A DNA stretch of 64,000 bases from Oceanicaulis sp. GTDB taxonomy: Bacteria > Pseudomonadota > Alphaproteobacteria > Caulobacterales > Maricaulaceae. Each line of letters starts with the position of its first letter. Within the stretch, counting starts at the first letter, position 1. Below are positions 53,536 to 64,000 of this stretch, one piece after another. The translations under genes were made by a program, and so were the position numbers. The stretch is from the NCBI GenBank assembly GCA_040112665.1, contig CP157796.1, positions 374,813 through 438,812 of the forward strand, read 5' to 3'. Below the pieces are notes generated by a model. It was not told where the DNA came from and made no database searches. It saw only the letters and a list, made by a program, of their open reading frames with translations.

Positions 53536-54009
53536 TCAGCGCTCCGCGTCGGGGTCCCAGTTGCCGATATCGGCGTCTTCGCCCTCGCCGCCCGCACGGC
53601 CGTCCGCGCCGAAGGTCCAGATGTCGAACCGGCCGTGCTCGCCGGGATAGAGATACTGGAACTGGCCGCCCCAGGGGTCGTCCGGGATGGACTGCTGGGA
53701 CAGGAACCCGCCTTCGGGCCAGCGCGCAGCGAGGCGGCTGTCCTGGGGCGGGACGACCAGCGCTTCGAGGCCTTCTTCCGTGGTCGGATAACGCCCCATG
53801 GTGAGCCGGTAGGTCTCCACGCCCTGGGCGAGCTGGCTGACCTGCGCCTGCGCCGCGGTGCGGTTGGCGTTGCCCAGCATGGGCAGGACGTTGATGGTGA
53901 TGATGGTGGCCAGCACCCCGATGATCACGATCACGACCATCACCTCGACCAGGGACAGGCCGGCCTCCTCGTCCTCGAAAGGCTCGGCGTCGTAAGCGTG
54001 CAGATCCAT
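53536..54009 (-). CDS. gspG: T2SS major pseudopilin GspG
   Basis: A 157-residue major pseudopilin. An unusually long acidic leader (MDLHAYDAEPFEDEEAG) precedes LSLVEVMVVIVIIGVLATII, with Leu instead of the common Phe at +1 and Glu at +5. The shaft domain shows LAQGVETYRLTMGRYPTTEEGLEALV, IPDDPWGGQFQYLYPGEHG and FDIWTFGADG, standard GspG motifs including the calcium-site loop. The ATG at 54009 is preferred over the GTG at 54012. Confidence 0.92.
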   Translation of the reverse strand: MDLHAYDAEPFEDEEAGLSLVEVMVVIVIIGVLATIITINVLPMLGNANRTAAQAQVSQLAQGVETYRLTMGRYPTTEEGLEALVVPPQDSRLAARWPEGGFLSQQSIPDDPWGGQFQYLYPGEHGRFDIWTFGADGRAGGEGEDADIGNWDPDAER

Positions 54010-54035
54010 CACGCCTCTCCTTGCTTGCGCGCCCG

Positions 54036-55256
54036 TCAGATCAGGGCGGCGGTGTTCAGTTGCAGTATCGGCAGCAGCACGGCGAGCACGATCGTGACCA
54101 CGACCACGCCCATCACGATGATGATGCCCGGCTCCAGCAGCGACAGGCCCGCGGTCACCGCGGCGTCCACGTCGGCTTCCATGTGATCGGCGGCGCGCTC
54201 GAACATGTCGGCGAGCCGTCCCGAGCGCTCGCCCGCGGCGACCATGTATACCATCAGGGGCGGGAAAAAGCGTGACGCCCTCAGCGCGTCGGCCAGCCCC
54301 TTGCCGGTCTCGACCTGCTCGACGATCCCGCCAGCGACCTCGCGGAAAACCAGATTGTCGCTGGCGCGCCGCGCGGCGCGCAACGCGTCGGGCAGCACTG
54401 CGCCAGAGGCGATGAGGATGCCCATGGTGCGCGAAAACCGCGCCGCCTCGACCTTGCGGGTGAACCCGCCCAGCACCGGCAGCTTCAGCCTGAACCGGTC
54501 GAGCGCACGGCGCACCGCTTCGCGCCGGATCAGAACCAGATAGGCCGCGACGATCAGCCCCGCGCCGATCAGCAGCACCGGCCAGCTCGCGGCGAGAAAC
54601 TCCGAGATCGCCATCATCACCCGGGTGATGAGCGGCAATTCCATGCCCATCGAGCCGAACTGGTCGGAGATGCGCGGCACGATGAAGGCCAGCAGCACGC
54701 CGACCACCAGCACCGCCATCAGCCCCAGCACGGCCGGATAGACCAGCGCCCCGCCGACCTTGCGCTTGAAGAGCTCGGCCTGTTCGAGATAGTCCGCCAG
54801 CCGATCGAGCACGAGCCCGAGCCCGCCTGCGCTCTCACCAGCCGCGATCATCGCGCGGTAGACCGGCGGGAAGCTGCGCGGATGGGCGGCCATCGCCTCT
54901 GACAGGCGTTCGCCCTCGGTCACCTTGGCGCGCACGCCCATCAGCACGCGATTGACCGGCTCGGCGTCGGACTGCGCGCCGACAAGGCCGACCGCCTCTT
55001 CCACCGGCATGCCCGCCCCGATCAGCGTGGCGAGCTGGCGGGTCACACCGGCGAGTTCGCGCGGCTTCATCGCGCGCGGTCCGGTCAGGCGCTTGAGCAG
55101 GTCCGCCCCGCCGCCCTCTCCGGCCTTGCTGACCGACAGCGGCGCCAGCCGGCGCCGTCTCAGCTCGCGCCGGGCGGCCGCTTCGCTGTCAGCGGACAGA
55201 AGGCCCCTGGTCTTGCGGCCCGACGCGTCGAGCGCTTCGTACTCAAACGCCGCCAT
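54036..55256 (-). CDS. gspF: T2SS inner-membrane platform protein GspF
   Basis: A 406-residue polytopic protein. The N-terminus AAFEYEALDASGRKTRGLL is the GspF hallmark, followed by two repeated T2SSF domains (VTRQLATLIGAGMPVEEAV and ARFSRTMGILIASGAVLPDAL) and three helices (VLGLMAVLVVGVLLAFIV, ASWPVLLIGAGLIVAAYLVL, IIIVMGVVVVTIVLAVLLP). The ATG at 55256 overlaps the gspE end by 14 bp. Confidence 0.93.
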   Translation of the reverse strand: MAAFEYEALDASGRKTRGLLSADSEAAARRELRRRRLAPLSVSKAGEGGGADLLKRLTGPRAMKPRELAGVTRQLATLIGAGMPVEEAVGLVGAQSDAEPVNRVLMGVRAKVTEGERLSEAMAAHPRSFPPVYRAMIAAGESAGGLGLVLDRLADYLEQAELFKRKVGGALVYPAVLGLMAVLVVGVLLAFIVPRISDQFGSMGMELPLITRVMMAISEFLAASWPVLLIGAGLIVAAYLVLIRREAVRRALDRFRLKLPVLGGFTRKVEAARFSRTMGILIASGAVLPDALRAARRASDNLVFREVAGGIVEQVETGKGLADALRASRFFPPLMVYMVAAGERSGRLADMFERAADHMEADVDAAVTAGLSLLEPGIIIVMGVVVVTIVLAVLLPILQLNTAALI

Positions 55257-56727
55257 CGCGCTCGCCGTCCTCGCGGGAGACCCGCATGACTTCTGCAAGG
55301 CTCGTCTCGCCCGCGCGCACAAGCGCGACGCCGGAAAGCCAGAGCGTGTCGCGCTCACGGAAGGCGTGATAGCTCATGTCGCTTTCGCGCGCGTCGTCAT
55401 GGATCATCGAACGGATGCGGTCGTCCACGACCACCATTTCATAGATCCCGCGACGGCCCTGAAACCCGGTCCCGCCGCAGGCCGGGCAGCCGCGCGGTTC
55501 ATAAAGCGTGCACGGGGCGTCCGGCGCGACGTCGATCATCCGGCGTACGGACGGATCGGGATCGTAGCCATGTTTGCATTCCGGGCAGAGCCGGCGGACC
55601 AGCCGCTGGGCGACCACAGCAGTGAGGGTCGAGGCGAGCAGATAGCTTTCAACGCCCATGTCCTTGAGGCGCGTGATCGCGGCGAGCGCGGAATTCGTGT
55701 GCACGGTCGAAAGCACCAGATGGCCTGTCAGCGAGGCCTGAACGGCGATCTCGGCGGTCTCCCGGTCGCGGATCTCGCCGACCATGACCACGTCGGGGTC
55801 CTGGCGCAGTATGGCGCGCAGGCCGGCGGCGAAGGTCATGCCGACCTTGGTGTTGACCTGCGTCTGTCCCACGCCTTCGACCGCGTATTCCACCGGATCC
55901 TCGACGGTGAGAATGTTGCGGGTCTGGTCGTTCAGAAGGTTGAGCCCGGCGTAAAGCGTGGTGGTCTTGCCCGCGCCCGTGGGGCCGGTGACCAGCACGA
56001 TGCCGTTGGGCTGGGACAGCGCCTTCTTGAAGTCGGCCAGCTGCGGCGCGCTCATGCCCAGCATGTCCAGCGTGAAGCGCGCGCTCTCCTTGTCCAGAAG
56101 GCGCAGCACGACGCGTTCGCCGTACCGCGACGGCAGTGTGGAGACGCGCACGTCCACGCCCTTGCCGGCGAGCGACAGGGTCAGCCGGCCGTCCTGGGGC
56201 ACGCGCTTTTCCGCGATGTCGAGCCGGGACATGACCTTGATGCGGCTGATCAGCGCCGGCGCCAGGCGCGGCGACAGGCTGACGGTCTCGCGCAGCACGC
56301 CGTCCACGCGGAAGCGGACCGAGACCTTTTCCTCGAACGGTTCGACATGCACGTCCGAAGCGCCCATGCGGACGGCTTCGGCGATGAGCCCGTTGATGAG
56401 CCGGATGATCGGGGCGTCGGACGCGCTGTCGAGCAGATCCTCGGTCTTGGGGATCTCGCTGATCAGCTCTGACAGGCTGACCTCGCCTTCGTCCGTGCTC
56501 TCCTCGCCCATCTGGGCGGCGAGCCCGTCGAAGGCGTAGATGTCCGACAGCGCCTTGTCGAAACCGCGCTGATCGACCGTCTGCACCGGAAACGCCGCGC
56601 CGGCGGCCCGGCGCGCCTCGACCAGCGCCAGCGGATCGGCGCCCGCGCGCATCAGAAACACCGGCGCCTCGCCGGGCTGAAGCGCGATCCCCGTCTGGCG
56701 GGCGAAGGCGTAGGCGAGCGGCTTCAA
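55243..56727 (-). CDS. gspE: T2SS ATPase GspE
   Basis: A 494-residue hexameric ATPase energising pseudopilus assembly. The N2 region (LINGLIAEAVRMGASDVHVE) precedes Walker A GPTGAGKTTT (about residue 252), Asp box ILTVEDPVEY, Walker B VVMVGEIRDRETAEIAVQA and the His box LVLSTVHTNSA. A tetracysteine zinc element CPEC...CPAC follows at about residues 390-420. The N1 domain for GspL binding is short. Confidence 0.95.
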   Translation of the reverse strand: MKPLAYAFARQTGIALQPGEAPVFLMRAGADPLALVEARRAAGAAFPVQTVDQRGFDKALSDIYAFDGLAAQMGEESTDEGEVSLSELISEIPKTEDLLDSASDAPIIRLINGLIAEAVRMGASDVHVEPFEEKVSVRFRVDGVLRETVSLSPRLAPALISRIKVMSRLDIAEKRVPQDGRLTLSLAGKGVDVRVSTLPSRYGERVVLRLLDKESARFTLDMLGMSAPQLADFKKALSQPNGIVLVTGPTGAGKTTTLYAGLNLLNDQTRNILTVEDPVEYAVEGVGQTQVNTKVGMTFAAGLRAILRQDPDVVMVGEIRDRETAEIAVQASLTGHLVLSTVHTNSALAAITRLKDMGVESYLLASTLTAVVAQRLVRRLCPECKHGYDPDPSVRRMIDVAPDAPCTLYEPRGCPACGGTGFQGRRGIYEMVVVDDRIRSMIHDDARESDMSYHAFRERDTLWLSGVALVRAGETSLAEVMRVSREDGERDGGV

Positions 56728-56731
56728 GCGC

Positions 56732-58714
56732 TTAGTCCTCCAAGGCCGGATCGGGCTCGGGCAGCGGACGGGCGAACGGATCGCCGCCCATCATCATGTC
56801 GACGATCTCGTCCAGGCTCGAGGTTCCCCCCGTCGCGCGGCGCTGCTCGGCGACGGTCTGGCCGTAGCTGGTCTGCGTCACCCGGCGCATGTCCGCGGCG
56901 TCGCGCACGATGGTGGGGCGGATGAAGACCATGAGATTGCGCCGGACCTCCGAGCGCGCCTCGTTCCTGAACAGCCGGCCGGCGACCGGAATCCGCGACA
57001 GTCCGGGTACGGAATCGTCGAGCAGCTGTTCGTCGCGCTCGATCAAACCACCCAGCACGATGATCTCCCCGTCGTCGGCGAGCACGGTGGTGGTGATCTC
57101 CCGGGTGTTGGTGATCAGCTCCTGAAAGTCCGCGCTGACCGGACCGGCGATCGAGCTGACTTCCTGACGGATGGCCAGCCGGATCACGTCGCCCTCGTTG
57201 ATCTGCGGGCGGACCTCGAGTTCGACGCCGACGTCCTGACGCTCGATCTGGCGGAACGGGTTGGCGTTGTTCGAGCCCAGCACTTCGCCCGTTGTGATCG
57301 GGATCTGCTGGCCGACGATCAGGCCGGCCTCCTCGTTGTCGAGCACCATGACCTGGGGCTTGGAGAGCACGTTGCTTTCGGTGTCGGACTCCAGCGCGTT
57401 CAGGATCAGGCCGAACAGCGCGCCGTCGTCGCCGATCTGCCCGCCGACGCCGAACGCCCCGCCCCGCGCGCCCAGAAGCGAGCCGATGGCGAGATTGCGC
57501 AGCGAAAGATCGCCGCCTGTCGCCGGCGCGGCGCCGGTCAGGCTGTCGGTGACAAGCGCGCCGGTCAGCGCCAGAAGGTCGGGCGCCTGATCGGAGCCGT
57601 AGCGGGTGTAGGCGAAGGGCGTGGCGTCGGACCCGTCGCCGGCGAGCAGGAACTGCACGCCGAGCTCACGCGCGGCCTGGTCGGAGATCTCCACCACGAT
57701 CGCCTCGACCTGGACCTGCGGGCGGCGCACGTCGAGCCGGCGGATCACCTGCTCGAGCTCGCGCAGCACGTCGGGGTCCGCGTTCATGATCATGGCGTTG
57801 GTCGGCTGGTGGAAGGCGATCGAGGTGCGCCGGGCCTCCGCGCCCGTCCCTGCAGTGAGGGACTCGGCGAACTGCTGCAGGATCGGCAGGATCTGCGCGC
57901 CCTCGGCATGGTTGAGATTGACCACGCGGAAGCTCTGCGTGGACCGGCTGACCGCGTCGATGCGGCGGGCCAGGGCGATCATCTCGGCGACCGCGCGCTC
58001 TTCGCCCCGCAGCAGCAGGGCGTTGGAGGCCGGAACGGCCGCGACCGACACCGAGAAGGCCCGGTCCTCGTCGCCCTGAGCGGTGCGCGTGCGCAGCCGC
58101 TCGACGATGCCCACCATGTCCTCGGCGGGAATGTTTTCCAGAACCACCATCTCGACGGTGGAGAGATCCCGGTCCATCGCACGGACGGCCTGCTCGACGG
58201 TCTGAACGTTGGAGGCGTAGTCCACGACCACCAGAAGGTTCGAGCCTTCCACCGCGTTCGCCGCGCCCGAGGCCGAGAGCATCGGGCCGATCGCGCGGAT
58301 GGCGTCGCGCGCGCTGGCGTTGGTCATTCTGATCACCGAGGTGAGGAAGACCTCGTTGTCGCGGTCGGCTGTGACCTGCGCACCGGCGCGCGCGCCCTCC
58401 TGTTCGGGCAGGATCTGGAACACGCCCGGCCCGGCGCGCACGGCGGTGTAGCCGTTCACCCGCAGGGTCGAAAGAAAGACCTGGAAGACTTCTTCGGGGG
58501 TCAGCGCGGCCTGGGAGGTGATGGTCACCCGGCCGCGCACGTCGGGGTCGACGATGAAGGTGTAGCCGGTCAGAAGCGACACGTCGTCGATCACCGCCTG
58601 GATTTCCGCGTCGCGGAAATTCAGCGTCGAGCGCTCCTGCGCGGCGGCCGGAGCCGGGCTGGCCAGAAGCAGCGCCGCAAGGGCGATAAAGCCTGCGAAC
58701 CGGGTGAACGCCAT
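56732..58714 (-). CDS. gspD: T2SS outer-membrane secretin GspD
   Basis: A 660-residue secretin with signal peptide (FIALAALLLASPAPAAAQ). The N0 domain starts STLNFRDAEIQAVIDDVSLL; N1-N3 repeats follow (MVVLENIPAEDMVGIVERLR, FRVVNLNHAEGAQILPILQQ). The secretin core has QVQVEAIVVEISDQAARELG, VPGLSRIPVAGRLFRNEA and LMVFIRPTIVRD. No obvious S-domain for a GspS pilotin is seen at the C-terminus (ending PEPDPALED). It forms the multimeric exit channel. Confidence 0.95.
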   Translation of the reverse strand: MAFTRFAGFIALAALLLASPAPAAAQERSTLNFRDAEIQAVIDDVSLLTGYTFIVDPDVRGRVTITSQAALTPEEVFQVFLSTLRVNGYTAVRAGPGVFQILPEQEGARAGAQVTADRDNEVFLTSVIRMTNASARDAIRAIGPMLSASGAANAVEGSNLLVVVDYASNVQTVEQAVRAMDRDLSTVEMVVLENIPAEDMVGIVERLRTRTAQGDEDRAFSVSVAAVPASNALLLRGEERAVAEMIALARRIDAVSRSTQSFRVVNLNHAEGAQILPILQQFAESLTAGTGAEARRTSIAFHQPTNAMIMNADPDVLRELEQVIRRLDVRRPQVQVEAIVVEISDQAARELGVQFLLAGDGSDATPFAYTRYGSDQAPDLLALTGALVTDSLTGAAPATGGDLSLRNLAIGSLLGARGGAFGVGGQIGDDGALFGLILNALESDTESNVLSKPQVMVLDNEEAGLIVGQQIPITTGEVLGSNNANPFRQIERQDVGVELEVRPQINEGDVIRLAIRQEVSSIAGPVSADFQELITNTREITTTVLADDGEIIVLGGLIERDEQLLDDSVPGLSRIPVAGRLFRNEARSEVRRNLMVFIRPTIVRDAADMRRVTQTSYGQTVAEQRRATGGTSSLDEIVDMMMGGDPFARPLPEPDPALED

Positions 58715-58751
58715 GATTTCCGCCCCTTCGTCCGGCCCGCGGGCCGTCCTT

Positions 58752-59597
58752 CTAGTCAGCGCCGAGCGACACGCTCAGCGTCAATGTTTCCTCGGCCCGG
58801 CGCACCGTGAAGCGCGCCGTGTCCGTGCTTTCAAAGGCGGTCAGCGCCGAGCGCACCGCCTCTGCATTCGTCAGCGCCACCCCGTTGAGCGAGGTGACCA
58901 CGTCGCCGGGCTGCAGCCCCGACGCCTGAAGCAGGCGCGCGCTCGTGCCCTCGCCGATCCTGAAGCCGGACAGCCCGCCGGCCTCGAGCACCGGTTCGAG
59001 CCTGAGCCCGTCGATCCAGTCCTCCGCCGTCAGCCCCGAGCCGGGCGCAGCAGCCGGCGCAGCAGGCGCGACGGGCCGGGGCGCGCCGGCCGCACGGCGC
59101 GCGGCTTCCTCGCGCAGGAACAGGCTCTCGCGAGCCCCGCGCCGGTCGATGATGACGCGGTCTGGATAAATTTCCCTAAGCACCACGCCGGGCGCGATCT
59201 CCATGCCCACCGCGAGCGCACGCTGGCCCGCGCCGGGGGTCTCGATCACCGCCGAGCCCGATTGCGGATCGGCGCCGGTGCGCACCCCGCGCAGGGTGAG
59301 ATTGAGCCGGGTCTCCGGCGCGTCGGGCACGACCGGCGCAGGGCCGGCCTCGCGCGCAGCGAAAAGCCCCGATTGCGACAGCACGGCGAGGTCGACGCGC
59401 GGGCCGGCGTCAGTGGACGCCCCGCCGGCCTGACCGGCGCCGACATCGATCGGCTGCGCGGCGCCGCCGTAAAGCGCGAACCACAGCGCCTGCGCGGCGA
59501 TCACGCCGATCACCGCGGCGAGCACGAGCTCGGCCGCGCGCGCGGCGAGGCGCGTTGCGGACCGGTCGTTCCCGGCGGTGGCGGTCGCAAGGCTCAT
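58752..59597 (-). CDS. gspC: T2SS protein GspC with PDZ domain
   Basis: A 281-residue bitopic protein linking platform and secretin. One N-terminal helix (LVLAAVIGVIAAQALWFAL) and a homology region (TRLNLTLRGVRTGADPQSG, AVIETPGAGQRALAVG) are followed by an Ala/Pro linker and a C-terminal PDZ domain (LLQASGLQPGDVVTSLNGVAL) that helps select substrates. It is the first gene of the operon C-D-E-F-G-H-I-J-K-L-M-N. Confidence 0.9.
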   Translation of the reverse strand: MSLATATAGNDRSATRLAARAAELVLAAVIGVIAAQALWFALYGGAAQPIDVGAGQAGGASTDAGPRVDLAVLSQSGLFAAREAGPAPVVPDAPETRLNLTLRGVRTGADPQSGSAVIETPGAGQRALAVGMEIAPGVVLREIYPDRVIIDRRGARESLFLREEAARRAAGAPRPVAPAAPAAAPGSGLTAEDWIDGLRLEPVLEAGGLSGFRIGEGTSARLLQASGLQPGDVVTSLNGVALTNAEAVRSALTAFESTDTARFTVRRAEETLTLSVSLGAD

Positions 59598-59689
59598 GAG
59601 GTTCAGTCTTATCTCTTTTCGCGGCCCGAATAAATTGCGCAGCAGCGCAATCGGGGCCTCAGGACGGCGAAGGGCGGACCTTCGGTGAG

Positions 59690-59731
59690 AAGGCCCGCCC
59701 GCCGCCGGCGTCGCAAAGCTGAGCGGGCCTT
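59690..59731 (-). terminator. Hairpin after the TonB receptor gene
   Basis: Exact 9-bp arms GCGGGCCTT/AAGGCCCGC (59723-59731 and 59690-59698) enclose a GC-rich loop, overlapping the receptor's TAA stop on the minus strand. No U-tract follows, so the call is moderate. Confidence 0.5.
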
Positions 59732-62375
59732 AGAAGGTCCGCGTCACGCTCAGCGAGAACGTGGTGCCACGCTCGTAGCTGTCGACGATCAGACGATCGC
59801 CGCCACGCTCCTGGTACGCGACATAGTCTTCACCCAGCAGGTTGCGGACCGCGAAGCGGACCGCGAACTCGCCGCCGTCGGCGGTGTCGAAATAGCGGCT
59901 GTGCACCAGGTCGAGCTGGGCGGGCGGCTCCTCGATCACCTCGGGCTGCTCCTCGCCGGGGGCGAGGTTCTGCAGGGCGCGGGTCCGCTCGCTGTTATAG
60001 GTGTACAGCAGCGCGGTCCGCTGATTGTCGGTCTCCCAGCCGATCTGGAAGTTCGCCAGATGCTCGGACTGGCCCTGAAGGCGCTGACCGTCGGCGATGA
60101 AGCCGGCCGCCGAACGCGCATCGGGGCTCGGAACGCCGCCCGCGCCCGCGGCCAGGATCACCTGGTCGCCTGCGTCGACGCTCATCTCGGAGTCCGTGTA
60201 GGTGTAGTTGGTCTTCAGGAACAGCTCGGCGCCGGACCAGAAGTCGCCCTCGAAGATTTCGCCGAGATCGAAGGTCTTCTCGTACTCCACCTCGAAGCCC
60301 AGGATCGTGGCCTCGGGCGCGTTCAGGAACGAGGTCGACAGGTTCTCGCCGGTCGGGAGCAGGTACTCCACGATCGGGTTCTCGAGTTCCTTGTAGAACA
60401 CGCCCGCGGTCAAGAACTGGTCGCGGCCGAAATAGTATTCCAGGCGCGCGTCATAGTTCGTGAGCTCGGAGTTGATCAGGTACGGATTGCCCTGGAACAG
60501 CTCGTCGGTCTCGGTGTCGACGAACTGGGAGTAGCCCAGCTCGCGGAACTGCGGCCGCGTGATCGTTTCCGAATACCCCAGACGAAGCTGCAGGTTGTCC
60601 GCGAACGTCCAGGTCAGGGTCGCCGCAGGCAGCACGTAGTCTTCGGAGATCGGATCGATCTCGTTGATCCCGTCCGGGTTGGTCGGGGTCGGGTTGACCG
60701 GGAAGGCGAAGGTTTCGAGCGTCTGCTCGCCGTCCTCGAACCGCAGGCCGACCGCCGCACGCAGGAAGTCGGTGATCTGGGCGTCCGCGCCGACATAGGC
60801 GGCGTCGACGTTCAGCTCGCCGCGATAGGCTTCGGGGAAGGCCAGGCCGCCGACTTCGCGCAGGAAGAAGCGCGACTGAAGGATGTTCTGGTTGGCGAAG
60901 ACATAGTCGATCCGCTCGTCTTCCAGACCGGCCGGGATCGACCCGTCGAAGAAGATCTGACGCGAATAGGCCGTGCGCTCGCGCGACAGGGTCGACCAGC
61001 CGGCCTTCCACTCCACGTCCGCGCCGAACATCGCCGCCGGCAGGGTCAGGTCGAAGCCCAGATCGTCGGTCGTTTCGTCCACGCGGGAGAAGGAGATGGT
61101 GTTGCCGGTCCGCTGACCGAGCAGCACGTACTCGTAATCCTCCACCGGAGCGGCGGGGTTGGTCACCCGGTAGCGGGCGCGGCGCTGGTTGGGCGCATTG
61201 CGCGAGGCGTCAGCGGTCGAGGCGCGCCATTCCACCTGCAGCGGCTCGGTCAGACCAATTTCGAAGAAGTGGTCGCCGGAAAGCTGGTAGGTGTAGACCT
61301 GACGTTCGAACCAGCCGGTCTGGTCTTCGCGGACCGTGTTGCCGGTCTCGTCGAAGCCCTGCTGGATCTCGGTGCCCTTCTCGGTGGAGCGGAGCACCAG
61401 GGCCAGCGCCTGGACCTCGTGATTGTCGGTCTCGAGACCGAGGCTGACCATCGCGTTGGTCTCGATGGTGTTCTCGGTGTCGTAGCGGTCGAATTGCTGG
61501 ATCGGAGCCAGACCCGAACCCTGGAAGCGCGAGGTCGCCCGCGTGCCCTTGTAGGTCTGCCAGCTGTTGTCGTAGCCCGCCGAGGCGAGCACGCCGACCG
61601 AGAAACCGTCGAAATCATACCGGTCGCCGAGCGACAGGTCGAAGCCGACATCGCCGGGGATGTCGCCTTCCTGCACGACCCACAGCTCGGAGTTCGGCAG
61701 CGCGCGGCCGATCTGGGCGAGCGTGATCGGGTCCTGGGCGCCGATGTTCTCGGTGACGAAGACGTCCTCGAACTGGGACGGGAAGGCGCGCGTGCCGTCG
61801 TCGAAACCGGTCCAGTCGTCGTCGCCGCCGTCATGCAGCAGGCCGTCGTCGAACGAGGTCGCGGTGTCCGCCGCGACGCTGAAGCCGACCTCGACGAAGC
61901 CCTCGCTGGGAAGCGCGGAAGTTTCGATCTGCACCAGGCCGCCGCCGAACTCGCCCGGGAACTGCGGCGAGAAGGTCTTCTGGACCAGGATGTTGCTGAT
62001 CAGGCTGGTCGGGAACAGATCGAGCGGGACCGCGCGGCGGAAGGGCTCGGGGCTGGCCAGAGGCGAGCCGTTGATCAGCGTGTTGGAGTACCGCTCGTTC
62101 AGGCCGCGGACGATCACGAACCGGCCGTCCTGAACCGCGAGGCCGGTCACCCGGCCAAGAGCGGCGGCGATGTCTGAGTCGCCGGTGACGGCGAAATCTT
62201 CGGCGTCCAGGAAGCTCGAGACCTCGGAGGTCACGCGCTTTTCTTCCGGGACGTACTGGTAGCGAACGACGATCACGTCGTCCGTCTGAACTTCTTGCGC
62301 AAGCGCGGAGCCGACCGAGACCAGTCCAGTGGTCGCCAGCAGGGCCGCCGAGAGCGCGATGCGATTGCCGTTCAT
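59730..62375 (-). CDS. TonB-dependent outer-membrane receptor
   Basis: An 881-residue receptor. The signal peptide is ALSAALLATTGLVSVGSALAQ. The plug domain includes GRVTGLAVQDGRFVIVRGLN, TLINGSPLASPEPFRRAVP and SPQFPGEFGGGLVQIETSA; the 22-strand barrel ends with the outer-membrane C-terminus FSLSVTRTF (terminal Phe). Energy comes from TonB-ExbBD, not encoded here. The ATG at 62375 has AGGTGATC upstream. It lies 79 bp after the beta-helix-like surface gene. The ligand is unknown; this receptor type often pairs with large surface proteins. Confidence 0.92.
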   Translation of the reverse strand: MNGNRIALSAALLATTGLVSVGSALAQEVQTDDVIVVRYQYVPEEKRVTSEVSSFLDAEDFAVTGDSDIAAALGRVTGLAVQDGRFVIVRGLNERYSNTLINGSPLASPEPFRRAVPLDLFPTSLISNILVQKTFSPQFPGEFGGGLVQIETSALPSEGFVEVGFSVAADTATSFDDGLLHDGGDDDWTGFDDGTRAFPSQFEDVFVTENIGAQDPITLAQIGRALPNSELWVVQEGDIPGDVGFDLSLGDRYDFDGFSVGVLASAGYDNSWQTYKGTRATSRFQGSGLAPIQQFDRYDTENTIETNAMVSLGLETDNHEVQALALVLRSTEKGTEIQQGFDETGNTVREDQTGWFERQVYTYQLSGDHFFEIGLTEPLQVEWRASTADASRNAPNQRRARYRVTNPAAPVEDYEYVLLGQRTGNTISFSRVDETTDDLGFDLTLPAAMFGADVEWKAGWSTLSRERTAYSRQIFFDGSIPAGLEDERIDYVFANQNILQSRFFLREVGGLAFPEAYRGELNVDAAYVGADAQITDFLRAAVGLRFEDGEQTLETFAFPVNPTPTNPDGINEIDPISEDYVLPAATLTWTFADNLQLRLGYSETITRPQFRELGYSQFVDTETDELFQGNPYLINSELTNYDARLEYYFGRDQFLTAGVFYKELENPIVEYLLPTGENLSTSFLNAPEATILGFEVEYEKTFDLGEIFEGDFWSGAELFLKTNYTYTDSEMSVDAGDQVILAAGAGGVPSPDARSAAGFIADGQRLQGQSEHLANFQIGWETDNQRTALLYTYNSERTRALQNLAPGEEQPEVIEEPPAQLDLVHSRYFDTADGGEFAVRFAVRNLLGEDYVAYQERGGDRLIVDSYERGTTFSLSVTRTF

Positions 62376-62415
62376 GTTGATCACCTATGTGTTTTGCATC
62401 GCTGACGCGGAAGAC

Positions 62416-62448
62416 GTGGAGCCCGCCCCGGGGCGGGCCGGGCTCCAC
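62416..62448 (-). terminator. Strong hairpin between the surface-protein gene and the TonB receptor gene
   Basis: Exact 10-bp arms GTGGAGCCCG (62416-62425) and CGGGCTCCAC (62439-62448) enclose a GC-rich loop. It lies just past the stop of the upstream gene and before the receptor's leader. With no U-run it may attenuate rather than end transcription, giving unequal expression of the two genes. Confidence 0.5.
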
Positions 62449-62454
62449 CGGTCC

Positions 62455-64000
<1,546 letters not shown>

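Noticed and set aside
59685..62177. 830-residue open frame on the plus strand antisense to the TonB receptor
   Set aside because: Composition is typical of antisense reading in GC-rich DNA; the minus-strand receptor has a signal peptide, plug motifs and terminal Phe.

Overview
The window comes from a high-GC Gram-negative heterotroph, most likely an alphaproteobacterium of the Maricaulales/Hyphomonadaceae/Caulobacterales type. This rests on the uniformly GC-rich coding sequence, a GTTC-N7-GTTC LexA box in front of imuA-imuB-dnaE2, a full type II secretion (T2SS) operon, a TonB receptor and abundant short GC-rich palindromic repeats. The taxonomic placement is inference. No rRNA, tRNA or CRISPR array was recognised.

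Layout. (1) 36-3406: a LysR regulator divergent from an SbtA-type bicarbonate transporter and its PII-like partner SbtB, followed by a phytase-like lipoprotein. (2) 3407-25483: a large catabolic region. It holds a methyltransferase, a HapK-like protein, an SDR, a polysaccharide deacetylase, a CitE-like lyase, a MaoC hydratase, an acyl-CoA dehydrogenase, two CaiB/BaiF CoA-transferases, a crotonase, a GST, an amidase, a CoA ligase, two MmgE/PrpD proteins, an acetyl-CoA hydrolase-type CoA-transferase and a GntR regulator. Two likely acquired pieces interrupt it: an AT-rich PD-(D/E)XK-like gene and a DUF433/DUF5615 toxin-antitoxin pair. (3) 25875-27227: an IS110-family transposase with a structured upstream region and a palindromic repeat. 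(4) 27228-29682: thiC preceded by a small membrane protein, both behind a TPP riboswitch. (5) 29730-37793: an ABC exporter, a CpeT-like lipoprotein, a flavin amine oxidase and a divergent TRAP transporter. (6) 37957-41442: a DbpA-like helicase, an M23 peptidase and folP. (7) 41563-47401: the SOS mutasome dnaE2-imuB-imuA with its LexA box. (8) 47502-59597: a prepilin peptidase and the T2SS operon gspC to gspN. (9) 59730-64000: a TonB-dependent receptor and a truncated beta-helix-like surface protein.

How it works together. Region 2 plus the TRAP transporter looks like one scattered catabolic regulon: an imported acid is activated by a CoA-transferase or ligase, hydrated, oxidised and cleaved by the CitE-like lyase. 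The content CitE + MaoC + acyl-CoA dehydrogenase + CaiB + MmgE/PrpD + VOC resembles known itaconate/C5-dicarboxylate clusters. A 16-bp near-palindrome (consensus AAATGATATAYCATTT) occurs in three divergent intergenic regions, at the methyltransferase/HapK-SDR, DUF3598/crotonase and amine oxidase/TRAP promoters. It is the best candidate here for a new regulon operator, possibly read by the GntR protein at 24716-25483. The substrate is not determined.
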